Shown: positions 16,901 to 25,639, counted from the first letter of the stretch. The stretch is DNA of 64,000 nucleotides from Neolewinella agarilytica (GCF_900110645.1 NZ_FOFB01000026.1:1-64000), one strand, 5' to 3'. The notes: generated from the sequence alone by a model not told the origin. Translations and numbers: made by a program.

Positions 16901-19701
16901 TTACCAAAACGCGACCGAATCTCCAGAAGTCTCACTTCCTCGTTGGCAAAGGTTACCGTACCGGTAATATGCCAAAACTGATCTCCTGAAAGGTTATCCT
17001 CAAAAGTATATTCGCCCGTTCCCCGCATTTCGATAAACCCGAGCTTACTGCCTCCGGTACGGACCGAGTAATCTCCAATACCAATAAGCTTTAACTGAGC
17101 GCCAAAAGCCAGGTCGGCGGCATTAGTAAAGTTGCCGTAACAATTTAATTCACCGACATAAAAATTGACATTAGTGGGAATGTCAGCGGCCCAGCTAATG
17201 TCTTTACAGTAGGCAATTTTGGTCGCAAAATTTTGTATCTCGAAGAAAGGGTCGGCGGTGGAGTTATTATCAAAAAATACATTATCAAGTGCCGTCGGCA
17301 CACATTCACCTCCTGGCCCACCAGAGCTTAACGACCAATGACCGGTGTCATACCATTCTCCAGTACCTCCTACCCAGTATAGATCCCGACCTGCGTCTCC
17401 GTTGATTTGCCAGCCATAGTTACCACCACCGTCAATGGAATTATTGGCTACAGCAGGTACACCACCGACAATTTCGACGTCAATCAGGTTAAGCCGATCA
17501 AACACCTGCCCCGGCGGCAATTCAATACGGGCAGAATCTCCCCGAAGGTAAGTACGCAGGCTGACAAGACCACCCTCACAATCTCCGTTGGCATCCAGTT
17601 CGGTAACGGTCTGTGTTCTACCACTGGTAAGGTCATAGGTGTGCCCCGCCTGTAAGTAGAGATAGTTGAAATTATTATCAGAATCAATGGAACCGTTAAA
17701 GTAAAAGATGACAGAGTCGGCTGCCGCCTGAAGAGGCTGCCCGTTAGTCTGATCCCAAAGGTTATGCGTCCAACCCCCACGGGAAACATTAAAGCGAACG
17801 ACGTTAAAGGCTATGGGGCTATTCCCACTCATGGCCATGGTTCCGTTAAACCCACCCGTAAAATCAATGACGGAGGTGCCTGCGTCAAAGGTAAGATTAG
17901 TGGTAAACAGGTTCATGTTAGTGAAAAAGAACGTGGTGTTCCGCGACTCAAGCGTAATGTGAGAACTCCCCAGGAAGAGTCCTCGCGTTTGCTCCACTGT
18001 AGATTCGAAAAACTGGGCGTTTATGGGTTGATCGTTAGTCCTTAGTGTACCTGAAAGCAAGTTGATGGCTTCTTCTGTATAGAAGGAATCCTGTAAAATC
18101 CATTCGCCACCACCTTCAAAGGTAGTGTTCAAATTAAGGTGTTGTCGGTTCAGGGCAATGGTATTACCGGTTTGGCTGGAGGCAAAGAAATAGTCTCCGG
18201 CAAAGGAGTGGGTCATGGCCTCCGCAAACTGCAGGGAGCCGGAGATACGGAGTCGGTTGGCAAGCGGCCCGGCTAGGTCTGGTGTTCCGGTTACCCCCAT
18301 CCAGCTCATATTCCGACAGCTTGCGTTTTCAACATTGACCGTAACGGTTTGCCCCGCCCCGTTGAAAGAGTTTACGTCAAAAAACACATCATCGGTCACA
18401 GACGGAACACAACCACTCGGGCCGCCACCGCTGGTGGCTGACCAATGCATCGGGTCGTTCCAGTTACCCGTTCCTCCAATCCAGAAAAAAGTCTCCGTGG
18501 GTTTTTCGTTAATCGTCCATCCTGGGTTATTTCCCAGGTCAACTGCATTGTTTGCGGTAAAAGCACCACCTCCGGTTCCGTTAATTGAACGTAGTGACAC
18601 ATAGTCAACAGTAATCGGGTTACTGGCATTAAAAATCGCGGGATTGACGGCATCCGTCCCCGCTATATCAATACTCGCAGTGCAGTCCCCCGTAGCTTCC
18701 AGATTACCTAAGGTGTAAGTACGGAACCCCTCGAAAGTATACGACTGTCCGATGTGCAGGATGAGGTTATCTATGCTTTGGTCACCGGTAACAAGCGTTC
18801 GGTGAAAAAGCTCCAGCTCTCCGATATTAAGCGTAGGGTAATTGAAGGACGAGAAGCCCGGCCGGAGGTAAGGAAAATCAGAACTGCCCATTGGGGCACT
18901 CAGTACCACACGGTTAAAATCAATGGTGCCGGTTCCTTCCACAATAGCGTCGATGGAATTGCCCCTGAAGTCAATTGTCGAGTTCCCCGGATCAATGGTC
19001 AGGTTGGTCGCGTCCAGATACATGGGGAAAAACCAACGGTTGTAGAACGCATTAGCGAAAGGCTCGTAGGTACTTTCGGTGATAATGATTTCGCTATTCG
19101 TCAGACTCAGATTACGGACTGCCGTACCGGTACTGTGAAAATATCCACAGATGAGGTCCTGATTATTCAGGTTCAGCTCGCCTTCCAAAAGATTAAATGT
19201 GCTGTCAACGGAAAGTGTACCATTCAGCGTCCAGTCCCCACCTCCCGAAAAAGTGATGGTTTGCCCAGCCGATTGATTAGAAAAATCAATGGTGTTTCCT
19301 GTTTCGTTTCCGGTAAAAACCATCTGCCCGTCAAACTCGAAAGTCATCCCCGGGTCCAACTGCCAGCTACCAAAAACCGTAAAGGTGGTGCTGGACGGAC
19401 CGATGAGCGTAGGGTTATTCGTCACCCCGGCAAAGCTCAGGTTACGACAGAAAGCAATGTCTGTATTCAGGTTGACCGATTGCCCGCCAGCCGTGAAGGA
19501 ATTGGCCGTAAAAAAGACGTCGTCATTTGCCGTAGGCGCCTGGGAATGAGTGGTTACTCCACCGTCCGTCGTTGCCCAGTGGCTAATGTCGGACCAGTCG
19601 CCACTACCTCCGACCCAGAAGTAATCTGCGGCAGAAAGCGAATTTGTGTTGAAAAGGCACAGCAGTATCAGACTGCATAGGTAGGTTAATCGGTAAAACA
19701 T
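13927..19701 (-). CDS. Giant multi-domain surface protein with T9SS type B (CHU_C) end
   Basis: 1924 residues from the ATG at 19701, chosen for the signal peptide MFYRLTYLCSLILLCLFN. The first 1200 residues hold three large units, each opening with a FWVGGSGDWSDISHW-type line (YFWVGG, FFWIGG, LYWVGG) and a DDVFFD-NSF segment, separated by beta-helix-like stretches. Then come ten tandem Ig/PKD-like units of about 65 residues (LG-D-x-x-C-x-G-x-x-x-L-D-A, WQDGS, G-Y-V, C-x-x-x-D-x-v). The end (YLPNAFSPNFDGINDDFAP...GVYLYVIEV) is the gliding-motility-associated C-terminal domain, a T9SS type B signal. It should be an exposed adhesin-like filament. It is the longest gene of the window and is monocistronic. 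Confidence 0.93.
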   Translation of the reverse strand: MFYRLTYLCSLILLCLFNTNSLSAADYFWVGGSGDWSDISHWATTDGGVTTHSQAPTANDDVFFTANSFTAGGQSVNLNTDIAFCRNLSFAGVTNNPTLIGPSSTTFTVFGSWQLDPGMTFEFDGQMVFTGNETGNTIDFSNQSAGQTITFSGGGDWTLNGTLSVDSTFNLLEGELNLNNQDLICGYFHSTGTAVRNLSLTNSEIIITESTYEPFANAFYNRWFFPMYLDATNLTIDPGNSTIDFRGNSIDAIVEGTGTIDFNRVVLSAPMGSSDFPYLRPGFSSFNYPTLNIGELELFHRTLVTGDQSIDNLILHIGQSYTFEGFRTYTLGNLEATGDCTASIDIAGTDAVNPAIFNASNPITVDYVSLRSINGTGGGAFTANNAVDLGNNPGWTINEKPTETFFWIGGTGNWNDPMHWSATSGGGPSGCVPSVTDDVFFDVNSFNGAGQTVTVNVENASCRNMSWMGVTGTPDLAGPLANRLRISGSLQFAEAMTHSFAGDYFFASSQTGNTIALNRQHLNLNTTFEGGGEWILQDSFYTEEAINLLSGTLRTNDQPINAQFFESTVEQTRGLFLGSSHITLESRNTTFFFTNMNLFTTNLTFDAGTSVIDFTGGFNGTMAMSGNSPIAFNVVRFNVSRGGWTHNLWDQTNGQPLQAAADSVIFYFNGSIDSDNNFNYLYLQAGHTYDLTSGRTQTVTELDANGDCEGGLVSLRTYLRGDSARIELPPGQVFDRLNLIDVEIVGGVPAVANNSIDGGGNYGWQINGDAGRDLYWVGGTGEWYDTGHWSLSSGGPGGECVPTALDNVFFDNNSTADPFFEIQNFATKIAYCKDISWAADIPTNVNFYVGELNCYGNFTNAADLAFGAQLKLIGIGDYSVRTGGSKLGFIEMRGTGEYTFEDNLSGDQFWHITGTVTFANEEVRLLEIRSRFGNDPKVLNLGDAHFILSQESVFFDYALFVENVSNLTINPGNSLVELKAQNAIVRVDEQVRLHDVLFSNPAGDGQLLFEDLAEDQFLTTNSVVFNGNGELALELTTDTLICAPGKSYVFAADQTQTIEKYWQIIGNNCTPISLSSSQLGTQARVSMPAEAEILADFIQMQNSTGVGGANFLAGSRSTDIANSNVNWTFETAPQFQTVGFLGEDRALCAGEDITLDAFNFSPGESYLWQDGSTDTTFVTDQSGIYAVEVTFQSNCIIRDTVEVLDALAFTVNLPDDPVICAGDSLILDADAGINSADYTWQDGSGEEIFVARTEGEYSVLVDLGGCTETDTTFLTVTQLPTVNLGMDQIACAGEDFSITADVTAESFQWQDGSMDAMFSGDQPGTYWVEATNGSCPVRDSVVISYVDAGAVNLGNDTIVCDSDQLLLDAGIAGVNYNWQDNSGDQTFEATTSGQYFVEIEVSGCTASDTINVTFPDLPMLDVVSGYEECLGTTFRLTTMTVADSYSWSNGQTGPDFSTDVAGPYTLDARIGTCTISQNFEVTFLAPPVVELGNDTVLCTAPSLELDAGQTGIWQDGSSSSTFTVTTSGQYFVDVTNGACTVSDTINVNFADQNAVDLDAEYVRCQGETFNFTSMSAADSFSWSNGQSGPDFSTDVAGPYQLEAVFGTCTVVADFTVDFLAPPVVELGPDTAACTGTPVVLNAGQTGIWQDGTEAATFTVNTAGRYRVAVSNAGCTTEDSLEVSFLALPDFSLGDDQTACEGELLTVVVPSGLGQVRWNDDSTDLRRDFADSGIRWVDITDSNGCVARDSVSLSIAPLPVLDLGPDTTACDDVRFTLTPTAGDGLIFWPDGLTGPEFEVTEPGRIIAVIDNDGCINRDTVNVQFRECVYFQAYLPNAFSPNFDGINDDFAPGFDEELEILSYKLQVFSRWGDQLFITEDLNTPWDGNARGQLLDVGVYLYVIEVTYRDDRGMGSEVLSGDVMLLR

Positions 19702-19782
19702 GGGATGGTGTGTGTTATTCGCCAAAGAATACACGGAAAGGCTCTTCGAAGATAAGCCTTTATTGTCACAACGAAGCTTATC

Positions 19783-19804
19783 CGGCGCGACCGCAGGTGC
19801 ATGG
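19783..19804 (-). repeat. Interspersed 20-base motif, copy 6
   Basis: Minus-strand copy (ATGCACCTGCGGTCGCGCC) in the 268-base spacer between the giant surface protein start and the recG stop. The spacer holds nothing else I recognise. Confidence 0.65.
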
Positions 19805-19969
19805 TTTGTTAAAGAAGGCAATGTTTTATGACGCTGAAGCAGGCCTTGTTACGCTCGGGCCTGGGTCGCTACACGACTATTTTTCACCACAAATAAATAC
19901 AGATTCACTACGTGGCTGCTTCGCGGTAAAGCGCAGACTTTGTCATTCACACATTCACCTATTTACTCC

Positions 19970-22102
19970 CTAAGATATCCGTCCCCACCCCTTCACTGCT
20001 GCCATATACTTCGCCAGATGGGCCTTGAGTGGAGCGTATTGCGGGTTGTCTAGTTTGGGGTCTGCTTCCAGGATGTCCTTCGCCCGGTCCCGGGCGACGG
20101 AGAGAATTCGTCCATCCTTCGCCAGGTCAGCAATGCGCATTTGCAGCACGCCAGACTGCTGTGTCCCGTCAATCATCCCCGGCCCGCGCAGGCGGAGGTC
20201 TGCCTCAGCGATCTTGAAACCGTCGGTAGTCTCCACCATGGTTTTAATGCGTTCGCGGCTCTCTTTACTCAGCTTCACGCTGGAGAGCAGAATACAGTAA
20301 GATTCTTCGGCACCCCGCCCCACCCGGCCCCGCAGCTGATGCAACTGGCTCAGCCCGAAGCGTTCGGTATGCACGATGACCATGATCGTTGCATTGGGTA
20401 CGTTCACTCCTACTTCGATGACGGTAGTAGCCATCATCAGCTGCGTCTCTCCGTTTTTAAAACGGGCCATCTCAGCATCTTTATTCTCCGGCTTCATTTT
20501 ACCGTGAACGACGCTGATCTGGTATTCGGGCGGCGGGAATTTGTGCCGCATCTCGTCGTAGGCTTCTTCAAGCGCCAGCAGGTCGAGTTTTTCGTTTTCT
20601 TCAATGAGCGGATACACGATGTAGGCCTGCCGCCCCTTAGCAATCTCTTCCCGGATACGGCCAAACACCCGCTGCCGGCGGTGCTCCGTGAAGTGGACTG
20701 TCTGAATCGGCGTCCGCCCCGGGGGCAGTTCATCGATCACACTGACGTCCAGGTCACCGTAGGCCGTCATGGCCAGCGTCCGGGGGATGGGCGTAGCCGT
20801 CATCACCAACACGTGCGGCGGGTAGGGCTTGTTCTTAACCCAGAGTTTTGCCCGCTGCTTCACGCCAAAACGGTGCTGCTCATCAATGATCGCCAGACCG
20901 AGATTCTTAAACACAACCGTAGGCTCGATCAGCGCGTGGGTGCCGAGCAGGATATCTATCTTGCCCTCAGCGAGATCTTCAAGAATGGCCTTGCGGGCCT
21001 TCCCCTTCACGCTGCCGGAGAGAAACTCCACCCGCAGGTCCATCCCCTCCAGGTATTCGGTGATACCCTCAAAGTGCTGGTAAGCCAATATCTCCGTCGG
21101 GGCCATCATGCAGGCCTGGAAACCATTGTCCAGGGCCATGAGCATACTCAGCAGGCCAACCATTGTTTTGCCCGAGCCTACGTCTCCCTGCAGCAGGCGG
21201 TTCATCTGTACCCCACGACCGAGGTCGTGGCGGATTTCCTTGACGACCCGTTTCTGGGCTCCGGTAAGTTCAAAGGGCAGTTTCTCCGTATAAAAGCGGT
21301 TAAACGTCTCGCCGATACTACCAAAGGTGTAGCCCGCCACCTGGTTCTCCCGCACAACTTTCAGTTGCAGCAATCGCATCTGTAGCAGGAAGAGTTCCTC
21401 GAACTTCATCCGGCGGCGGGCAGCTTCCAGCTCGGCCTGGTTAGCGGGCAGATGAATGGCCTTCAGGGCGGGGATGCGGGGCATGAGGCGTAGCTCCGTC
21501 ATCAGGTGATCGGGGATGATCTCCGGAACGTCCGTCGCCTTCAGCTCGTCGAAGAGGGCGCGGATCAGCTTGCGCCGCCCCCGGGCATCAAGCCCCCGCC
21601 GGTTGAGCTTTTCTGTGCTGGAATACACGGGCTCAAAGGTGGCATTCTCCGCCGAAGGCGCGCGTTTAGCCGCCTCCATCTCCGGGTGGGTGATGCTCAG
21701 CTTTCCGTTGAACTCCGTCACCGGCCCGTAGCAGATGTATTCCTCCCCAACGATGAACATATTGCTCAGCACGTTGATGCCTCTGAACCAGACGAGCTCG
21801 AGGGCAGCACCGCTGTCGTCCCGCAGGCGACCGACCAGGCGCATGGCCCGGCCATTGCCTTTGACGTTTAGTGAGGTAAGCTTCCCCTTCACCTGCACGG
21901 CCCCTTCGTTGGGGATAATGTCGATGATGCGGTGAAACTTCGTCCGGTCTACGTACCGAAAGGGATAGGCGTGCAGCAGATCCCCCAGCGTGTGAATCTG
22001 AAGCTCCTCGCCCAAAAGCTTCGCCTTGGCCGGTCCGATGCCCTTGAGGTAGGCGACGGTTCGGTCGAGGGTGGCGGCCTTGTTGGTGGCGGGGGTGGGC
22101 AT
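19970..22102 (-). CDS. recG: ATP-dependent DNA helicase RecG
   Basis: 710 residues from the ATG at 22102 (MPTPATNKAATLDRTVAYLKGIGPAKA); the frame upstream runs through an inverted repeat and is not coding. RecG remodels stalled forks and Holliday junctions. The N-terminal wedge/OB domain (VQVKGKLTSLNVKG...YCYGPVTEFNGKLSITHPE) is followed by helicase motif I GDVGSGKTMV, motif II DEQHRFG, motif III TATPIPRTLAMTAYGDLD and the C-terminal block HQLRGRVGRG...CILL. All motifs are intact. Downstream of it is the His-rich lipoprotein gene on the same strand upstream in transcription, separated by the REP-like inverted pair. Confidence 0.97.
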   Translation of the reverse strand: MPTPATNKAATLDRTVAYLKGIGPAKAKLLGEELQIHTLGDLLHAYPFRYVDRTKFHRIIDIIPNEGAVQVKGKLTSLNVKGNGRAMRLVGRLRDDSGAALELVWFRGINVLSNMFIVGEEYICYGPVTEFNGKLSITHPEMEAAKRAPSAENATFEPVYSSTEKLNRRGLDARGRRKLIRALFDELKATDVPEIIPDHLMTELRLMPRIPALKAIHLPANQAELEAARRRMKFEELFLLQMRLLQLKVVRENQVAGYTFGSIGETFNRFYTEKLPFELTGAQKRVVKEIRHDLGRGVQMNRLLQGDVGSGKTMVGLLSMLMALDNGFQACMMAPTEILAYQHFEGITEYLEGMDLRVEFLSGSVKGKARKAILEDLAEGKIDILLGTHALIEPTVVFKNLGLAIIDEQHRFGVKQRAKLWVKNKPYPPHVLVMTATPIPRTLAMTAYGDLDVSVIDELPPGRTPIQTVHFTEHRRQRVFGRIREEIAKGRQAYIVYPLIEENEKLDLLALEEAYDEMRHKFPPPEYQISVVHGKMKPENKDAEMARFKNGETQLMMATTVIEVGVNVPNATIMVIVHTERFGLSQLHQLRGRVGRGAEESYCILLSSVKLSKESRERIKTMVETTDGFKIAEADLRLRGPGMIDGTQQSGVLQMRIADLAKDGRILSVARDRAKDILEADPKLDNPQYAPLKAHLAKYMAAVKGWGRIS

Positions 22103-22110
22103 TGGGGTTG

Positions 22111-22172
22111 TTTGTACCGCCGACTGAAGTCGGCGGATGATTAACTCCGCCGACTTCAGTCGGCGGTACAAA
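22111..22172. repeat. REP-like inverted pair (BIME-like), 26-base perfect arms
   Basis: Arms 22111-22136 and 22147-22172 are exact reverse complements around a 10-base loop. Each arm itself contains the palindrome CCGCCGACT-AAGTCGGCGG type core preceded by TTTGTAC. It lies 5 bases past the lipoprotein stop and 8 bases before recG. The single unit at 11036-11053 shares core and head. No RAYT transposase lies in the window. Confidence 0.8.
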
Positions 22173-22177
22173 CAAAA

Positions 22178-22693
22178 TTAGTGATTGTGGTCGTGTCCAC
22201 CCTCACCGTGGTCATGATCGTGACCGTCGCCATGGTCGTGTCCACCACCAACGAGTTCATTGGCTGCGGCGATGGCCGTCGTCATGGCCGTTTCAACCTT
22301 AGCGACGTCGGCAGCCTCTTCCTTAATGTAAGTGATGATGGCATCGTTGTCCATATTGGCCCGCAGATCATCGAGGGACTTGAGGCCCTTCATCCAGTTC
22401 ATCATGCCGTCATTAGCATCTTCGAGCTGTTCGTTGGCGGCTTCGAGGAGGTCTTTGCGGTCAGCGGCGAGGTCTTCGGCCTTCAGCTCTTCGGCGATGG
22501 CGCGCTGGGCGGCAGTGATTTTACCCATCATCGGCATTACCCGGTCGTGGGCGTCCATCATGCCTTCGTAGGCTTTGTCCTGGCCGGCCATGGCAGCTTC
22601 CATGGCAGCTTCTTCAACGGCGACGCTGTCGCCTCCGCCGCAGGCGGTGAAGAGAAGAGATAAAAGGAGAAAAGGGAAAAAGGAAAGCTTCAT
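22178..22693 (-). CDS. His-rich lipoprotein
   Basis: 171 residues. The lipobox LLFTAC places the lipidated Cys at residue 18, after a hydrophobic signal. The body is a helical, Ala/Glu/Met-rich segment, probably a small bundle. The last 24 residues are a His/Asp/Gly run (HDHGDGHDHDHGEGGHDHNH), a likely metal-binding tail. Similar Bacteroidota proteins are annotated only as hypothetical or inclusion-like. A role in metal storage or delivery at the outer membrane is an inference. It precedes recG on the same strand, but the REP-like pair between them probably separates expression. Confidence 0.85.
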   Translation of the reverse strand: MKLSFFPFLLLSLLFTACGGGDSVAVEEAAMEAAMAGQDKAYEGMMDAHDRVMPMMGKITAAQRAIAEELKAEDLAADRKDLLEAANEQLEDANDGMMNWMKGLKSLDDLRANMDNDAIITYIKEEAADVAKVETAMTTAIAAANELVGGGHDHGDGHDHDHGEGGHDHNH

Positions 22694-23088
22694 AATCGTT
22701 GATTTGTATGATTGATTTCAGGGAGCGGGTAACGGGCCGGGAGCATTGCTTTTCAACCTTTCCTTGCACCTGCGGCCGCGCCCCAATGATTGGCAAAAAT
22801 ACGGATTGCAGGTGGAGACGCGCTTTTTCATCCGATACATCTTTTGCTGACGCAGTCGTAAAAGTTTATTGGATGTATAAAAGCGCAAGGAGCAGCATGG
22901 TTCAACAGCGCCGCCCCGGCATTGACACACCGGACTATCGGCCAGCTCCTCTCCGTGTAGACAAGTTAATTGATAAAAGCATTACTCCCCTGTGGTGCTT
23001 CGCGCTTTCTGACACAAAAGACACACAGGCACATAGTGCACACAGAAGAGTCCGTAGCACTACGCTCGTTTTGAGCTAACCACCTTAT
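22694..23088. other. Intergenic region with one motif copy
   Basis: 395 bases between the lipoprotein start and the receptor stop. It carries the interspersed motif at 22762-22784. Short frames here lack start context; I see no RNA gene. Confidence 0.5.
22762..22784 (+). repeat. Interspersed 20-base motif, copy 7
   Basis: Plus-strand copy with G at the variable position (CCTTGCACCTGCGGCCGCGCC); the flanking CC is also conserved. Confidence 0.75.
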
Positions 23089-25212
23089 CTACCTCCATAA
23101 AATGCGATAACTCAATACGGGGATCAGGCCGAGTTGCAGCCGCTCCTCCGGCCGGTCGAGGAAAGCATCGTAGTAGACGTTACCGACGTTCTGCACACCC
23201 GCCACGTTCTGGATGTCGAGGGCCAAAGTCGTGGTGGTTTTCGTTCGCGTTTTGGTTTTGTAGAGGCGGAGGTCGGGGCGGAAGTAGGTGCCTAGGTCAT
23301 TAATGAATCCACCAGACAGATCCTGTGGTGTGAAGTAGTCGCGAATATTGTTCTCACGAGAATCGGGCGGTGCAACGACTTCTCCGTACCGCTCTCCACC
23401 ATGAGCAATCAGAGCGAGGTTAAGCCCATAGCTACGGTTCCGTTTTTTACGGTCTATTCCCGGCCACTCACGACCCAGCGTCAGTTTCGTGACAAAATCA
23501 ACAGAATACCTGTCTTTCTCGTAGCCGCTGACTTGCTCAGTTTCTGCGCTAAGTAGCGTAAGACTACCCCGATAGTACCAGCCTTCTGATTTTTTTCCGC
23601 CACTGGCTTCCAGCTCCATCCCATACCGGCGACTTCTGGCTGTAGTGTTAAAGCTGAGGCTCGGATCAGGTTCCAGAAAGGAAGAACTACTCACCAAATA
23701 ACCATCTGCTGTGGCGGCAAGATCATTATCTGAAAACTGGTAGAAAAGCGTTGTCCGGGTATTAATCCTCCCCAATTTAGTGCCGTAAGCCGCACTGAAC
23801 TGGGTAGCTCTCACTGGCTTTCGGCTACCCTGACAATTATCGCAATTACTGGCTGCCAACAATGGTGCGCGGCTCAAAACTTCACTCGTAAGATTGAGTA
23901 TCCCCTTTTCAAGCCGGTAATCAAAACTCAAGCGGGGAGCAAAAACGGTCCCTTCGATGGTCCCGGTGTAACGGTCGGCCCGCAGCGCACCGTTAATCGT
24001 CGTTTTACCAATGATTTTCTTTAACCCTACGAAGGGGCTGATTGCAGTGGATGTACTGAAGAAATTTAAAAACTCCGTGCTCCCGTGCAGGCCAAAGCTC
24101 GTAAAAGAAAAATTATTCCCGGCCGTTTGCTCAATCCATTCGGCTCCTATCCACACTTCGCTGTCATTGCTGATTTCCCTGCGATACTGAACGTTTCCAT
24201 TGATGAATTTGTAGGTGGAAAAAAGTTCAGCGCGGTCCAGTCCGGAACTTCTGGAAGACTGAATTCTTTCCGGCTTTGTTTCTGAATAAGAAAGGCCAGC
24301 GCTCATCGTCCCACTACCAATTTGCTGCTGAAAGCTAAGCCCTCCGATGGTCAGGTCACTCTGAAAGTCAATGTCAAACAGTCCTTTTTGCTCCGTAAGC
24401 CCCTCTTCATCCGGCCGCGTAAATTCATTACTACTGCTACCATAAATACCAAAGAGGCTCAGCTCTCCCCCCTCCCATTCATGATGCAAATGCCCGTTTA
24501 AATCCGCAAAGCGAATTTCCTCTCCGCCAAAATCCACGCCCATATCAGCCAGCAGGCCGGTGAAGCTGTAGCGGCCGTTGACGAGGTAGCTGGTTTTGCC
24601 CGACTTACCGATCGGCCCTTCGGCCATCAGATCAAAGCCAATGAAACCGGTCTGGGCCTGGTATTTACGTTTGGTTTTGCTGCCGGGTCGCAGGCGGAGG
24701 TCAAAGGTGCCACCGGTGGCGTGGCCGTATTCGACGGGCAGACCGCCCGCCAGAAATCCGGAGTTGTCCAGCATTTGGGCGGAGATGGCGTTGACGCCGC
24801 CGCCGTTGAGGGTCGGGAAATCGTAAAAGGTACCGGCGTTGGCGGTGTGGTTGGGATTCACGATGGCCAGTCCGTTGATGCGCCAGAGGTTGGCATTAGG
24901 CGTGTTACCGCGTACGCTGAGGTGGTTGGCCTGGTCGTTGGTCTGCACGACACCGGGTAGCAGGGCTACCAGTCGGGCGGGATCATAAAAAGTACCGGGC
25001 AGTCGGTAGACCTCCTCAATCGTGAAGCGTTGAGCCAGTGGGCTTACCGGGGTATACTGTGCGCGGACCTCCGCGCCGGGCAAGTCGTAGATGCCGCCGA
25101 AGGAGAGGGTGTCCTGAGAAGAAAGGAGTAAGGGGAGGAGGAGTAAAGGAAAAAGGAGGAAGGGAGGAAAGGGGGAAAGGGGAAAGGATAAGGAAGAAGT
25201 AAAGTGTTTCAT
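23089..25212 (-). CDS. TonB-dependent receptor
   Basis: 707 residues from the ATG at 25212; the signal peptide is unusually Phe/Pro/Leu-rich (FPLSPFPPFLLFPLLLLPLLL) and the DNA there is an A/G-rich run on the plus strand. After it comes a plug domain (EEVYRLPGTFYDPARLVALLPGVV...LSVRGNTPNANLWRINGL) and a 22-strand-type barrel ending in an aromatic-rich strand (VLSYRILWR), as expected for outer-membrane insertion. The carboxypeptidase-regulatory domain usual in SusC-like proteins is absent, and no SusD gene is adjacent. It should import a ligand driven by TonB/ExbBD; the ligand is not predictable. The gene is monocistronic. Confidence 0.9.
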   Translation of the reverse strand: MKHFTSSLSFPLSPFPPFLLFPLLLLPLLLSSQDTLSFGGIYDLPGAEVRAQYTPVSPLAQRFTIEEVYRLPGTFYDPARLVALLPGVVQTNDQANHLSVRGNTPNANLWRINGLAIVNPNHTANAGTFYDFPTLNGGGVNAISAQMLDNSGFLAGGLPVEYGHATGGTFDLRLRPGSKTKRKYQAQTGFIGFDLMAEGPIGKSGKTSYLVNGRYSFTGLLADMGVDFGGEEIRFADLNGHLHHEWEGGELSLFGIYGSSSNEFTRPDEEGLTEQKGLFDIDFQSDLTIGGLSFQQQIGSGTMSAGLSYSETKPERIQSSRSSGLDRAELFSTYKFINGNVQYRREISNDSEVWIGAEWIEQTAGNNFSFTSFGLHGSTEFLNFFSTSTAISPFVGLKKIIGKTTINGALRADRYTGTIEGTVFAPRLSFDYRLEKGILNLTSEVLSRAPLLAASNCDNCQGSRKPVRATQFSAAYGTKLGRINTRTTLFYQFSDNDLAATADGYLVSSSSFLEPDPSLSFNTTARSRRYGMELEASGGKKSEGWYYRGSLTLLSAETEQVSGYEKDRYSVDFVTKLTLGREWPGIDRKKRNRSYGLNLALIAHGGERYGEVVAPPDSRENNIRDYFTPQDLSGGFINDLGTYFRPDLRLYKTKTRTKTTTTLALDIQNVAGVQNVGNVYYDAFLDRPEERLQLGLIPVLSYRILWR

Positions 25213-25371
25213 GATCGGGCGCAGAATTGAGGGGAGATGGTGCCTTTTAGCAAGCTCAGACGAGGCCGTGCTACAGAGCTTGCCAAATGTGCTGGTGCAA
25301 GGTAAGTTCTTTGGGGAGCAATGCATCGTCATCCACAACTTTGAGACGAAGGTTTGACATTTTCTGCGCGC

Positions 25372-25401
25372 GGGGTCCGGGGTTCGAGCCCTCACTGCCC
25401 C
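25372..25401 (+). pseudogene. Truncated copy of the tRNA-Val 3' end
   Basis: About 30 bases match the variable loop, T-arm and acceptor 3' strand of the tRNA at 25537-25611, with one inserted C and one lost C. No 5' half precedes it. It looks like the remains of a tandem tRNA copy or of an older recombination at this site. Confidence 0.6.
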
Positions 25402-25475
25402 GGCATGATTCTCTGCCTGAGGCCGGTGCCGTTTTACGAAGCTTTAGAAGTTGTCAGATATTTTTTCATCAACGC

Positions 25476-25507
25476 TTGCACAAGTCCACAAACTTATCCT
25501 ATCTTTG
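25476..25507 (+). promoter_or_regulatory. Bacteroidota-type promoter of tRNA-Val
   Basis: TTG at 25476-25478, 21 bases, then TATCTTTG at 25500-25507 (consensus TAnnTTTG). The expected start site is about 20 bases ahead of the tRNA. Confidence 0.7.
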
Positions 25508-25536
25508 CGGTCCGTTAGGGGAAATGTCTCCGAAAA

Positions 25537-25611
25537 GGGCGGTTAGCTCAGTTGGTTTAGAGCACCTCGTTTACACCGAGGGGGTCGGGGGTTCGAGCCC
25601 CTCACTGCCCA
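25537..25611 (+). tRNA. tRNA-Val (anticodon TAC)
   Basis: 75 bases folding as a standard cloverleaf: acceptor GGGCGGT/ACTGCCC (one G-U), D-arm GCTC/GAGC, anticodon arm CCTCG-TTTACAC-CGAGG with TAC, and T-arm GGGGG-TTCGAGC-CCCTC. CCA is not encoded. Its last 16 bases are part of the attachment repeat shared with 56665-56681, so the element at right has rebuilt the tRNA 3' end. Confidence 0.97.
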
Positions 25612-25612
25612 C
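25596..25612 (+). repeat. Left attachment site (attL core)
   Basis: AGCCCCTCACTGCCCAC, 17 bases across the tRNA-Val 3' end, identical to 56665-56681. The integrase gene begins 170 bases inside. Confidence 0.85.
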
Positions 25613-25639
25613 ACGTTTTCCAACAAAAGTTGGACATTT

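Noticed and set aside
18754-19680. 308-residue plus-strand frame opposite the giant surface protein
   Set aside because: Shadow frame in a repetitive gene; no homology or start signal.
20141-21385. 414-residue plus-strand frame opposite recG
   Set aside because: Antisense shadow of recG; composition is that of reverse-read codons and no start context or family motif is present.
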